64,000 nucleotides of DNA from Gari tellinella (taxonomy: Eukaryota > Mollusca > Bivalvia > Cardiida > Psammobiidae): NCBI GenBank assembly GCA_922989275.2, contig OV277871.1, positions 61,587,848 to 61,651,847 of the forward strand, in the 5' to 3' direction. The notes under the pieces are model-generated. The model saw nothing but the letters and a program-made list of their open reading frames with translations, ran no database searches and had not been told where the DNA came from. Made by a program: the position numbers and the translations under genes. Below are positions 11,357-20,404 of the stretch, one piece after another (the stretch's first letter is position 1; every line of letters begins with the position of its first letter).

Positions 11357-11405
11357 TTGGACCTTGATCAGACGCCGCGTAACGCGGCGTCTGATGAGGA
11401 TCCAA
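11357..11405. repeat. GC-rich perfect hairpin (right arm)
   Basis: TGATCAGACGCCGCGT and ACGCGGCGTCTGATGA pair with essentially no loop, next to GGATCC. It is the inverted-arm partner of 8901-8950. Confidence 0.65.
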
Positions 11406-11662
11406 ACTATTTGGCACTCGTATTGAATTCTTTTCAGTCATACTGCCTTACAATTTACTTTGAAACAATATTGCAGACAACAAAATTGAAGCATACGACA
11501 ATGAAACGGTGAAGAAGTAAACTATTACGAAAGTTTGGCATTGAAAGAATTAAGCAGTTATTTGTATCTAAAGAAACGAATCTATAGAAATGATGATGAT
11601 TTTAAAAAAAAAAAAAAAGAAAAAAAAAGAAGGGGGTTGTTAAGGAAAAAAAAAGATCGTAC

Positions 11663-11738
11663 CCTGTGTGGCTCGAACCGGCGACCCCCGACATGCAAGT
11701 AAGACTCGCTATCGATTGAGCTACGGCGACTTCGTTGA
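11663..11738 (-). other. tRNA-like sequence, right arm (inverted copy)
   Basis: This is the minus-strand copy of 8587-8662, with the same A box, B box and trailing T-run. It differs mainly in the central segment (TCTTACTTGCATGT in place of TCTGCCTGGCATGA), where a tRNA anticodon arm would lie. The two point toward each other inside one transposon. Confidence 0.5.
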
Positions 11739-12429
11739 AATTTGGCTTGTAAGTTAATTGTAATTGTGAACCTAATTATGTATTTACGCTAGTTTTGGTA
11801 CATACAGTGGTCATTTATTACTAAAAATATAGACTTTGAATAGATATCGATATTTTCCACGTTTTCGCGATGAAGACCGTATGTAATTTAATGTCTTAAA
11901 CAGTAATCCCAGTCCTTTGTAATGACGTTACCCCACCCAGACTTTGACTCAATTTCACGAAGCCACTCAAACACAAACGTCGGCTCAAAAACATCCGCTA
12001 AACGTATTTATAGGTCTATAAACGATTTTTATTCAATAAATTATCTATTCTACCTGTTATTACTGCTTAATAAACGTTCGTGTTCTAATCCTAGAAAATT
12101 CTTAAAAGTTAAGAGAGGGTCACAGTTTTCTAAAGTTTTGAGAAAATTCTATAGTAAATTTGGCGAGTTGAGAATTTTCTTAGTTTTTTCCATCTTTCTA
12201 AGAGGGAATCCCCAAATACTTAGTTGAAATAGCCGAAAACTAAGACTATATTGATTTTCTAAGAGTATATCGTTATACTTAGTGAGATCTGTCGAGTTTA
12301 GAATTATCTTAGTTTTTTTTCACTTTCTAAGAGTATATCATCAAATACTTAGACTAAATTGCCGAAAACTAAGAGAATATTGATTTACTTAGAGTAAAAG
12401 TTATCTAAGAGTGTTTCAGAATACGGGCC

Positions 12430-13024
12430 CAGATGTCAACTCTCCTTCTTGTCAGTGTTTCCACGACTTCACACACTCTTCCTCTGAGGGTGTTCACATT
12501 TAATGTTCCAACCCTGAATTTCCTCGGATGCTTGCTTGATTTGCTGCAATGGCCCGACCCTGCGCCCCGCAACCGAGAGGACGCCAAGCTGGAGACACTA
12601 CCTGTGACGTATGCTGGCACCGTCTAACTCAGATTCTGTTGTAAGACTTGCCATAATACTTGTGACAAGAGATTTTACAGGACTGCTTGTCCTGGCTAGC
12701 GTCCCAACTCAGATCTATACGGCATCTGAGATCTCCGCCGTTCCCAAATTTGGGCTTTATGCCTCGCCGTTGTCCACTCAAGGTAGATCATCCGCCGTGC
12801 CATGGTGGCAACTGCACCAGAGAAAAACCAATATTTTGGTAACTGCTGCGGTTGCCTACTGCCACCCAGGTTGAAGCAGCTCGTGACCCAGAGAGGGGGG
12901 GCTAAATGCAGGTACTGACTCTTGCCCATAGGGAGCCTGAAGGTAACTGTGGTAAAGGGCAGCCTCACATTCCCACACTCATGCACAGTGCCACAGCTGG
13001 ATGCAGTTTAACGTCATACCCAGG
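12430..13024 (-). pseudogene. LINE 5' region and endonuclease N-terminus
   Basis: The frame at 12430-12620 reads FRVGTLNVNTLRGRVCEV and TRRRVDI, the first motifs of the APE-type endonuclease (N in LNVNTL). It then stops against the Harbinger-like insert. The upstream 12621-13024 stretch has a longer frame with no endonuclease motif and probably is 5' leader. The LINE 5' edge is placed near 13024, where TAAATATGCATGGATTTTG of the surrounding HINE resumes. Confidence 0.7.
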
Positions 13025-13176
13025 ACAAAATAAATATGCATGGATTTTGATAAAAAAAATTCTTAAACTATGTATGGCTATTAGTTTTCAAACAATTGTG
13101 ATTATTTTTGAAAACGGAGAAACTAGTCAACAGTTATCTGCCCTTGATGAGTCGAAAAAAACATATTTAACAGTTT

Positions 13177-13652
13177 TTATGCCCCCGGCATCGACAGATG
13201 CGGGAGCATATAGTAATTGTCCTGTCCGTCCGTCCGTCCGTCCTTCCGTCCGTCCGTAACAGGTTAAGTAGATTTTACCGTTTCGTCTAGCATCAACACC
13301 GCTTACTCAAATGCTTTGATACTTATACAGTTGTTGCCTTGGACCATTCCCTATCCACCAATATCACCCAACCTTGATTTTGACCTTGACCTTGACCTAA
13401 TTTGGACTTAGAATATTTTGAATGGGCTATTTCTTGGTTAACTAGATTTTACCGTTTCGTCTAGCATCAACACTACTTACTACAATGCTTCTATACTTAT
13501 ACAGTTATTGCCTTGGACCATTACCAACCCACCAGTAATACCCAAGCTCAATTTGACCTCGACCTTGACCTAATTTGGACTTAGAAAAGATTCAGAATAT
13601 ATTGTCAAGGATGCCACCGGGGGCATAAGCGTTTATTGAACGCAGTCTTGTT
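13177..13652 (+). mobile_element. Helentron-like element, TATGCCCCCGGCATC family (short, complete)
   Basis: A 476-bp copy with hairpin TATGCCCCCGGCATC / GATGCGGGAGCATA, (GTCC)n tract, two copies of a TAGATTTTACCGTTTCGTC unit about 180 bp apart, end GATGCCACCGGGGGCATA, terminal hairpin GCGTT/AACGC and TCTTGTT. The host site CAGTTTTTACCATCTAG is intact at 10433 and 25696, so both edges are exact. Confidence 0.88.
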
Positions 13653-14431
13653 ACCATCTAGAAACTACATTCTTTAATGGATTTTTATTTAACTTACACA
13701 CAATGTATATAAATATAAGTTCTTGAAGGGGTGCAATTATTGTCAAATAAGGATACTTTGTGGCAAGAGTTATCTGCCCTTTATGTACTTAGTAGTGCGA
13801 GACAAGGCTTTATTGTTTACATGCTAGTGTGTACAAATGTGAATGGATTTTGAAAAAGAATTATTAAACCATTTTGGCTATTATTTATAGAATGAGTTCA
13901 ATTATTGTCGAAAATGTGCAAATTAGTCAAAGTAATCTGCCCTTGAAGAGTTGAAAATGTCATATTTAACAGTGTTTACACTCTAGTAACTCCAGTTTTA
14001 AACATAGTTCTATTAATACCTGCATAGAATGTATATAATAAGTATAATTTCTTGAAAGGATGGAATTATTGTCAAAACAAGATACATGTAGCAAGAGTTA
14101 TCTGCCCTGTATGTACAAATTGAATCAAGAGTTACTCAGATTTGCTACAAACGGCTTTATTTTAGTATTGTTTAGGCTTTAACATGTACAAAATTGTGAA
14201 TGGATTTTTATAAAACTTTGTAAAAAGCTTTTGAATGTTGATCTTTAAAGACAGGTGATCACCATTTGCCCTTGCCACTTTCTTCTCGACAATCGCAGCG
14301 GCAGGGGATATCAGCTCTAAGGTGCTTGTTGGCAAACTGTGTGTATACTATGTGCTGCATGGCTCTACTTGTATACTATGTGTTAACTTTGTGCTGTATA
14401 ACTGGTTTGTTTGTTTTTTACTTTTTTTTAG

Positions 14432-14552
14432 ATTTAAGCAGCAGTATAGCGGGAAAACTTGCTGGGGGAAGTTTTATTAGTAAAGTCCTTTTGGCCAACG
14501 CTGATGCCCTTTGTGCTGCAGCCTCTCCACTTGTGGAGGAAGAAATACCTTT
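14432..14552 (+). CDS. Candidate internal exon of an unidentified host gene
   Basis: A 121-nt open segment lies between a strong acceptor (a T-run then AG at 14430-14431) and a consensus donor (GTGAGT from 14553). It encodes SSSIAGKLAGGSFISKVLLA and NADALCAAASPLVEEEIP, a balanced, alanine-rich, probably helical composition unlike the low-complexity frames of the repeats. It lies in the largest low-repeat gap of the first 20 kb, just after a HINE end at 14330. I do not recognise the protein and see no partner exon in the window, so introns would have to be long and repeat-filled. Chance cannot be excluded. Confidence 0.45.
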
Positions 14553-15067
14553 GTGAGTTTGTCTTTCAATCTTTTGTCAAAATACACAAAGCGCCTTAGG
14601 ATGCCTCATTAGACCTATCCACAGAAATGCCAATTGATTTTCTTTCATTGATGATGTTGAAATCAGTTGGCAGCTAAAAGCTAGATGATAAAAAGCAGAA
14701 AGTTTTCTGCTTAGTTACCTGTCTTGAACACTGTGCTTATAGCCGTTAAGATCTTCATCGGATATCAGACATGCAGTGCTTGATCAAAATCAAAATTGTT
14801 TTCCAACAATAAGTGATTCTGAAGAAGAAATTATTGGTTACAGTATAACTTTAGGGAAATAGTTTGTTAGGTGCTCTGTGAGTGTGCTATTTGACTTACA
14901 TTTTCAAACATGTTTGATCAGTATCAGATGCTGTCATAACACCACAAGGAGCTCTGTGCATTACTTGTGTTTTACATAAATCTGTTTCATGTCTTCAATG
15001 CATTGTTTCAGCTTCTATATAAGTGAACCCCCTCCCTTTATAAAAACACTCAAGTGGTAACAGTTTT
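14553..15067. other. Low-repeat DNA, no other feature seen
   Basis: If the exon call is right this is intron sequence. It is AT-rich, has no frame of note, and shows none of the HINE body motifs until 15068. Confidence 0.4.
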
Positions 15068-15381
15068 AGCCCACCTTAGCCAAAGTCTAAAGGTGAGCTA
15101 TTTGGATGGCTCTGTGTCCGTCCTGCACCATCATTAACATTTTCTTAAATCTCCCATACCCCTTTCAACAAAACATTACAGGGGTGTTCTTCAGGAAATC
15201 TTAAAGCATAGCATCATCTACAGGTACTCTATCAAGAATGTACAGATTGTGCCCCTTGGGTCAAAATTGACTCTGCCCCGGGGTCACAATTTTACTTAGG
15301 GTTATAAAGTGAAAGTTTTTAACATCTTCTACTCTGAAACAAATTGGCCAGAGCTTTGAGATTTAATATGGTGACATTTTT

Positions 15382-16443
15382 AGCTCACCTGGCATGAAGT
15401 GCCAAGGTGAGCTTTTAGGATCGCTGGATGTCCGTCGTCCGTCGTCTGTCCGTCCGTTCCCAATTGGTTGTGAACACTCTAGCAGCTACAAATTTCATCC
15501 GATCTTCATTAAACTTGATGACAATGTTTGTCTTGATGAAATATAGGTCAAGTACGAATGTGGGTCATGTCGGGTCAAAAACTAGGTCACTAGGTCAAAT
15601 TATAGAAAAACCTTGTGAACACTCTAGAGGCTACAAATCTCATTGGATTTTTATGCAACTTGGTCAGAATGTTTGCCTAATTGATATCTAGGTCAAGTTC
15701 AAATATGGGTCATGTCCGGGCAAAAACTAGGTCACTAGGTCAAATCAAAGAAAAACCTTGTGAACACTCTAGAGGCTACAAATCTCATTGGATATTTATG
15801 CAACTTGGTCAGAATGTTTGCATAATTGATATCTAGGGCAAGTTCAAATATGAGTCGTGTCGGGTCAAAAACTAGGTCACTAGGCTAAATCATGGGAAAA
15901 CCTTGTTAACAATCTAGAAGCTACAAATCTCATCCGATCTTCATGACACTTGGTCAAAATGTTTTCCTCATTGATATCTAGGCCATGTGTGAATGTGGGT
16001 CATGTCCGGTCAAAAACTAGGTCACTAGGTCAAATTATAGAAAGACCTTGTGATTACTCTAGAGGCTACAAATTTCATTGGATTTTAATGCAACTTGGTC
16101 TGACTGTTTGCCTAATTGATATCTAGGTCAAGTTCAAATATGGTTCATGTCTGGTCAAAAACTGGGTCACTACATCAAATCAAAGAAAAACAGTGTTAAC
16201 ACTCTAGAGGCTACAAATCTCATTAGATCTGAATGAAATATTGTCAGAATGTTTGCCTTCAACGAATCTATGTCAAAATCAAACACGGATTTTGTCTGGT
16301 CAAAATCTAGGTCACTAGGTCAAATCATAGAAAATTCTTGTTTACACTCTAGAGGTTTATTGTGAGTCATGTCCAGTCGTAATCTATATCACTATAGGTC
16401 AAGTTTTACATGGTGAACCAGGTGAGCGATTTAGGCCCTTGTT
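15382..16443 (+). mobile_element. Helentron-like element, AGCTCACCTGGCAC family
   Basis: Hairpin AGCTCACCTGGCA / TGCCAAGGTGAGC, GTCCGTCGTCCGTC tract, and tandem units marked ACTAGGTCACTAGGTCAAAT about 150 bp apart. It ends ACCAGGTGAGCGATTTA, GGCCCTTGTT. The flanks ACATTTT and AGATGTCC match the uninterrupted ACACTTTTAGATGTCC of other copies (for example 3478-3495). Confidence 0.82.
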
Positions 16444-16506
16444 AGATGTCCTTTAGCAATAGTGTTCAAATTGTTGTTGCATATCTAGGTCACAGGAGTT
16501 TTTTTT

Positions 16507-17633
16507 AGCTCACCTGGCACGAAGTGCCAAGGTGAGCTATTGTGATCACCCTGTGTCCGTCGTCGTCGTCGTCCGTCGTCAAACTTTTTATTCAAAGATC
16601 TTCTCCTTAGAAACCACTGGGCCAATTTCATCAAAACTTCATAGGATTGTTCCATGTAGGGTACTCTCTCAGATTCTTCAAATTAAGGTCATCCAATTGA
16701 AATTGTGGTTGCCATGGCAACCAATTGAAAAAACTTTAAAAATATTCTTGTCAAAAACTACAGGTCAGAATTGAAAATAATTTTACCATAATGTGGTGAC
16801 ACTCTATCAGATTTCTTAAAATTGTTTTGATATCTTAAAAAACATGGCCGCTAGTGGGTGGGGCAGATTTTCCTTATATGGCTATATAGTGAAAACTTTA
16901 AAAATCTTCTTGTCAAAAACTACTGATCCGATTTGAAAGTAACTTTATGCAAATGATCGAAGGGTGACCCTCTACCAGATTTCTTAAAATTATTTTGATA
17001 TCTAAAAAATCATGGCCACCAGTGGGTGGGGCACATTTTCCTGATGTTACTGTATAGTAAAAACTTTAAAAATCTTCTTCTCTGAAACTACTGGTCCAAA
17101 TTGAAAATATTTTTACACAAATGGTCAATTGATGACCCTCTACCAGATTTCTTAAAATCATTTTGTTATATATTTAAAAACATGGCCGCCAGTGGGTGGG
17201 GCACTTTTTCCTTATGTTACTGTATAGTAAAAACTTTAAAAATCTTTTTCTCTGAAACTACTGGTCCAAATTGAAAATAATTCTACACAAATGGTCAATT
17301 GATGACCCTCTACCAGATTTCTTAAAATCATTTTGTTATCTTAAAAAACATGGCCGCTAATGGGTGGGGCAAGTTTTCCTTATATTTCTGTATAGAACAA
17401 CTTTTAAAATCTTTTTCTCTGAAACTATTGGTCTGATTTAAGAATAATTTTACACAAATAATGATTCATGGATGACCCTTTGTCTGTTTTCTTCAAATAA
17501 TCTTCCTAGTTCAAACAACATGACCAACAGTGGGTGGGGTGAATCAGTGAAAACTTAATCATTACTGGTCCATTACCATGACCGTAATCATGGGTACCAG
17601 GTAAGCGATTTAGTGCCGCATGCGGCTCTTGTT
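16507..17633 (+). mobile_element. Helentron-like element, AGCTCACCTGGCAC head with TCTTCTTCTCTGAAAC body
   Basis: A TGGCAC-type hairpin and (GTC)n tract are followed by four or five units of about 165-180 bp carrying CATGGCCGCCAGTGGGTGGGG. It ends TACCAGGTAAGCGATTTA, hairpin GCCGCATGCGGC, TCTTGTT. The body differs from that of 15382-16443 despite the shared head, so heads and bodies are exchanged within the family. Confidence 0.78.
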
Positions 17634-17634
17634 T

Positions 17635-18425
17635 AGCTCACCTGAGCACAAAGTGCTCAAGGTGAGCTATTGTGATCGGTCGCCGTCCGTCGTACGTCGG
17701 TGTCGGTGTCGTCCGTTCACAATTTCTTTCAAACAACTTCTTCTCTGAAACCAATGGCCCAATTTTAACCAAACTTGGTCAAATACATACTGTAGTTGTG
17801 AGCTTTAAAAATTGTTTAAAAAAAAGTAGTGGGGCAATCGGTCTTGTTGCCATGGCAATTTGGTTTTCACCAAAATGTTTCTCAATTAATATACTTTCAA
17901 AATTGTTAAAAGAATTTTGATCCGTAAAAAAACATGGCCGCCAGAGGGCGTGGTCAATTTCCGTACTTACATCATCAGTTTTACATAGACTTGTATAGGA
18001 AAACCTTTAAAAATCTTCTTCTCTGAAACCGTAAGGCCCCGACCTAATATATATGGCATCTAGCTTTGCTTTGTGGTCCTCTACAAAAATTTTCAAATCA
18101 TGATCCCATGGTAAAAAATGGCCCTGCCCCGGGGCTTATCAGTTTTACATAGACTTATAATGGAATTTTTTTAAAAACAATTGCTGCTCTAAAACCATTG
18201 TCTGAATTCAATAATATTTTGAATGAATATTGTTTAAGTGACCCTTTATTAGCACTGTTTATATCATTGCCATATTTTCCCCTTTTGCTCAAATAGTAAT
18301 AATGACAAACAGATTCTGAATTACTTCTTCATGCAACAGTCCACATACATGCAACGACAAACTTCATTTTGGATTGAGTAATATATAACACAATAGTCCT
18401 CAGGTGAGAGATTTAGGGCCGCATG
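17635..18425 (+). mobile_element. Helentron-like element, AGCTCACCTGAGC family, 3' end eroded
   Basis: It starts immediately after the CTTGTT of the previous element (head-to-tail). Hairpin AGCTCACCTGAGCAC / GTGCTCAAGGTGAGCT, then a CGTCCGTCGTACGTCGGTGTC tract. The 3' end CTCAGGTGAGAGATTTAGGGCCGCATG lacks the final CTTGTT. Confidence 0.7.
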
Positions 18426-18620
18426 TATAAATAAAAAATATCTTCTAGTCTGAAACCCTTATACACAGACTTACATAGTTGGCACAAAGCATTGTCTACA
18501 GGTTCTCAATGAAGATTTCTTAAAAGCATAAGTTGTTCAATCAGATGGAACCATGCCTAACTGTGGTTGCCATGGCAACAAAAGTTGAAATTTTTTTTGT
18601 AAAAAACCACAAGTATTGAA

Positions 18621-19416
18621 ACTTTGAAATGTATTATTACGATCGTCAAGATCGATGCGCTTTAGACACTGTAGAGCTTGACAGATGTCTGATCTAGATC
18701 CACAAGTTTTGTAAATAAAAACTGAAACTGTTGATATGATTTATTACGAGGTAATCGGTATACTTCGAAACATTCGATTTAGATCAGGCAAACCCTGTTC
18801 AAGCATCTTATAGTGTACCTTAATGTTGTATACACACATTATACCGTACTTTGGGAATAATTGGCCGTGGTTAATAAATGGCCTATTTGGCCACCTGTTA
18901 CGAATGGCAAAAATTCAACACCCCAAAATATCCTAATTATTGACCAACAAAGATGTCAATTATTTATTGCCGGCAACATATAACTTGACCCAAACATAGG
19001 CCAGAAGATTCACACCTCAGTCCGTTAACCTGTAATTTGTGTTAGGTAAACCGTGAACGATATGCAAACACACTATTGTTTACCTTTATTTACTTTTATC
19101 CAAGTCATTTATGTAAGCAGATATCCAAAACTATAATTTACAAGTGCGTTAAGTCCTTGAAAAACAAAATCGAACGCAAAATGAAACAGGAAGCGTTCAC
19201 TATTTACCTTAGACGGTGTTCTTATTTTTTAGCACGTTAAAATCGATACAGTCGAAGCGATATACTGTAAACTAGTCTGACTGACCTTATTATTTGCCTT
19301 ACGCATCGAAACAATTAACGAAATAAGTAGGAGTTGTAATAAATTTCAATTGTTGTACTCGAGGATTTTTACCAGATGTAAAATAACCTTAAAATTCATT
19401 CTATTGTGAGTATTTT
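18621..19416. other. Low-repeat AT-rich DNA, no feature supported
   Basis: I see no frame, HINE motif or tandem array. A short imperfect inverted pair lies near 18860-18895 (ATTGGCCGTGG and ATTTGGCCACC). It may be intron or intergenic. Confidence 0.4.
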
Positions 19417-20322
19417 TAGCTCACCTGAGCCAAATGCTCAAGGTGAGCTATTGGGATGGCCCTGTGTCCGTCGTCCGTCGTCGTCCTTCGTTCGTCCTAG
19501 TTAACAATTGATTCAAATGACATCTCCTCCTATACCGCTTGACAGATTTCAACCAAACTTTACAGGAATGTTCCATGGGTCAAGCTCTTTCAAATTTGTT
19601 CAAAGAATTAAAAACATTGAAGAACTCTGGTTGCCATGGCAACCAAAGTGAAAAAATAAGGAAATCTGAGTTTAGGTTTCTCAAAATTTCTTTAACTCAT
19701 ATATCCATTGAGATATTTCTTTCATATTTGGCATGCATGTGTATATGGACAACGGGGTCGTTTCATCAATATTTGCGATCGTATCGTATATTTATCGTAT
19801 ATATACGATACGATAAGTCATTTACGATCTCTGCTGATTTGCGTTTCATCAACCAAATCGTAAATCAACACATTGTACGTAAAATTTACGACGGCGTACA
19901 GGGTAAAACACAGTGACGCCGTCTAAAGATATACTTCCGGTTTATTTTATGACGGCGCCGTAACGTGAAAAAGTGCCCGATAGCTGCTCGTTTAAAACAT
20001 GATTATGCCTTGGTCCGTTTATTCGACATCGGTTTTATCGCAGAATCAATTGAATCTTGACCTGACACAGGCATTTAATTTTATATACAAGCGATTTACC
20101 TCGTGTTTATCATCTAAGTTAGATCTACATCGGAATAAATACAAGAAAGTCATGTTCGGCCCCAATTTCGCTCGCCTGACGATGTTTGATGTAACCTATT
20201 GGGGTTCACTCATAAATAATCTACACTGTTTGAGAACTTATAGCCATATTACTTGTCAAAGACCCAGAGTCTCCCTCGTTTTACACAAGTAGCGTGTAAA
20301 CATGGTTAAAAGCCTCTCACTA

Positions 20323-20349
20323 ACCCCCCCCCCCCCCCCCAAAAAAAAA
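20323..20349 (+). repeat. Poly-C run followed by poly-A
   Basis: About 18 C's followed by about 9 A's. Homopolymer length is likely to vary and to be misread. Confidence 0.9.
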
Positions 20350-20404
20350 TGAAATGAAAAAAAGAAATCTAAATGAAATAATCAACAAACACACCTCTAA
20401 ATTA

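Larger units (their letters stand above)
8202..12429. mobile_element. Harbinger-like element with long inverted arms (non-autonomous)
   Basis: Terminal inverted repeats are GGGCCGTATTCTGAAAC (left) and GGCCCGTATTCTGAAAC (right), flanked by a 3-bp duplication CAG (8199-8201 and 12430-12432). GGGCC ends with a 3-bp duplication fit PIF/Harbinger. Beyond the termini, the segments 8530-9225 and 11250-11790 are inverted copies of each other. They include tRNA-like boxes, a T-rich run, a GACGCCGCG hairpin and a GAATTCAATACGAGTG block. Subterminal CTAAG/CTTAG motifs are dense at both ends. The centre is occupied by a HINE (9357-11079). No transposase frame is seen. Confidence 0.8.
5045..13024 (-). 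mobile_element. RTE-clade (BovB/RTE-X-like) LINE, split by two DNA transposons
   Basis: Read on the minus strand from 13024 to 5045 it has a 5' region, an APE-type endonuclease, a linker, a reverse transcriptase and a C-terminal Cys/His motif, the domain order of RTE LINEs. A pogo-type MITE (7013-8005) and a Harbinger-like element (8202-12429) interrupt the endonuclease. Removing each insert with one target duplication rejoins the frame exactly. Other frameshifts and stops (near 5650, 6450, 6815) make the copy inactive even without the inserts. It lies inside a HINE, and the DNA beside its 3' end differs from that beyond its 5' end. Confidence 0.85.
231..14330 (+). mobile_element. Outer chimeric Helentron-like element, heavily nested
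   Basis: The 5' end at 231 is a TATGCCCCCGGCATC-family hairpin after five T's. The 3' end at 14298-14330 (GCGGCAGGGGATA, then CTAAGGTGCTTGTT) belongs to the TATCCCCTGCCG family. Body sequence typical of the TATCCCC family is seen at 840-996, 4579-4766, 13025-13176 and 13653-14330, each block resuming where the last was interrupted. Interruptions are HINE 997-4578, HINE fragment plus LINE 4767-13024, and HINE 13177-13652. The element is non-autonomous with no helicase ORF. Its two ends come from different families, so it probably arose by template switching or recombination in the shared microsatellite zone. Confidence 0.6.
15068..18620 (+). mobile_element. Decayed AGCTCACC-family HINE hosting three later HINEs
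   Basis: The head is degraded (AGCCCACCTTAGCC / GTCTAAAGGTGAGCT) and followed by a remnant GTCCGTCC. Its body is visible at 15068-15381, 16444-16506 and 18426-18620 (GTTGCCATGGCAACAAAAG). Breaks are filled by elements at 15382, 16507 and 17635. Its own 3' end is not recognisable near 18620. Confidence 0.6.

Noticed and set aside
12696..12986. 96-codon minus frame in the LINE 5' region as a separate protein
   Set aside because: No known first-ORF motif; position suggests leader sequence. Left as part of the LINE.
15382..16443. CRISPR-like regular repeats of about 147 bp
   Set aside because: No short repeat/unique spacer pattern; whole units are tandem copies inside an animal transposon.
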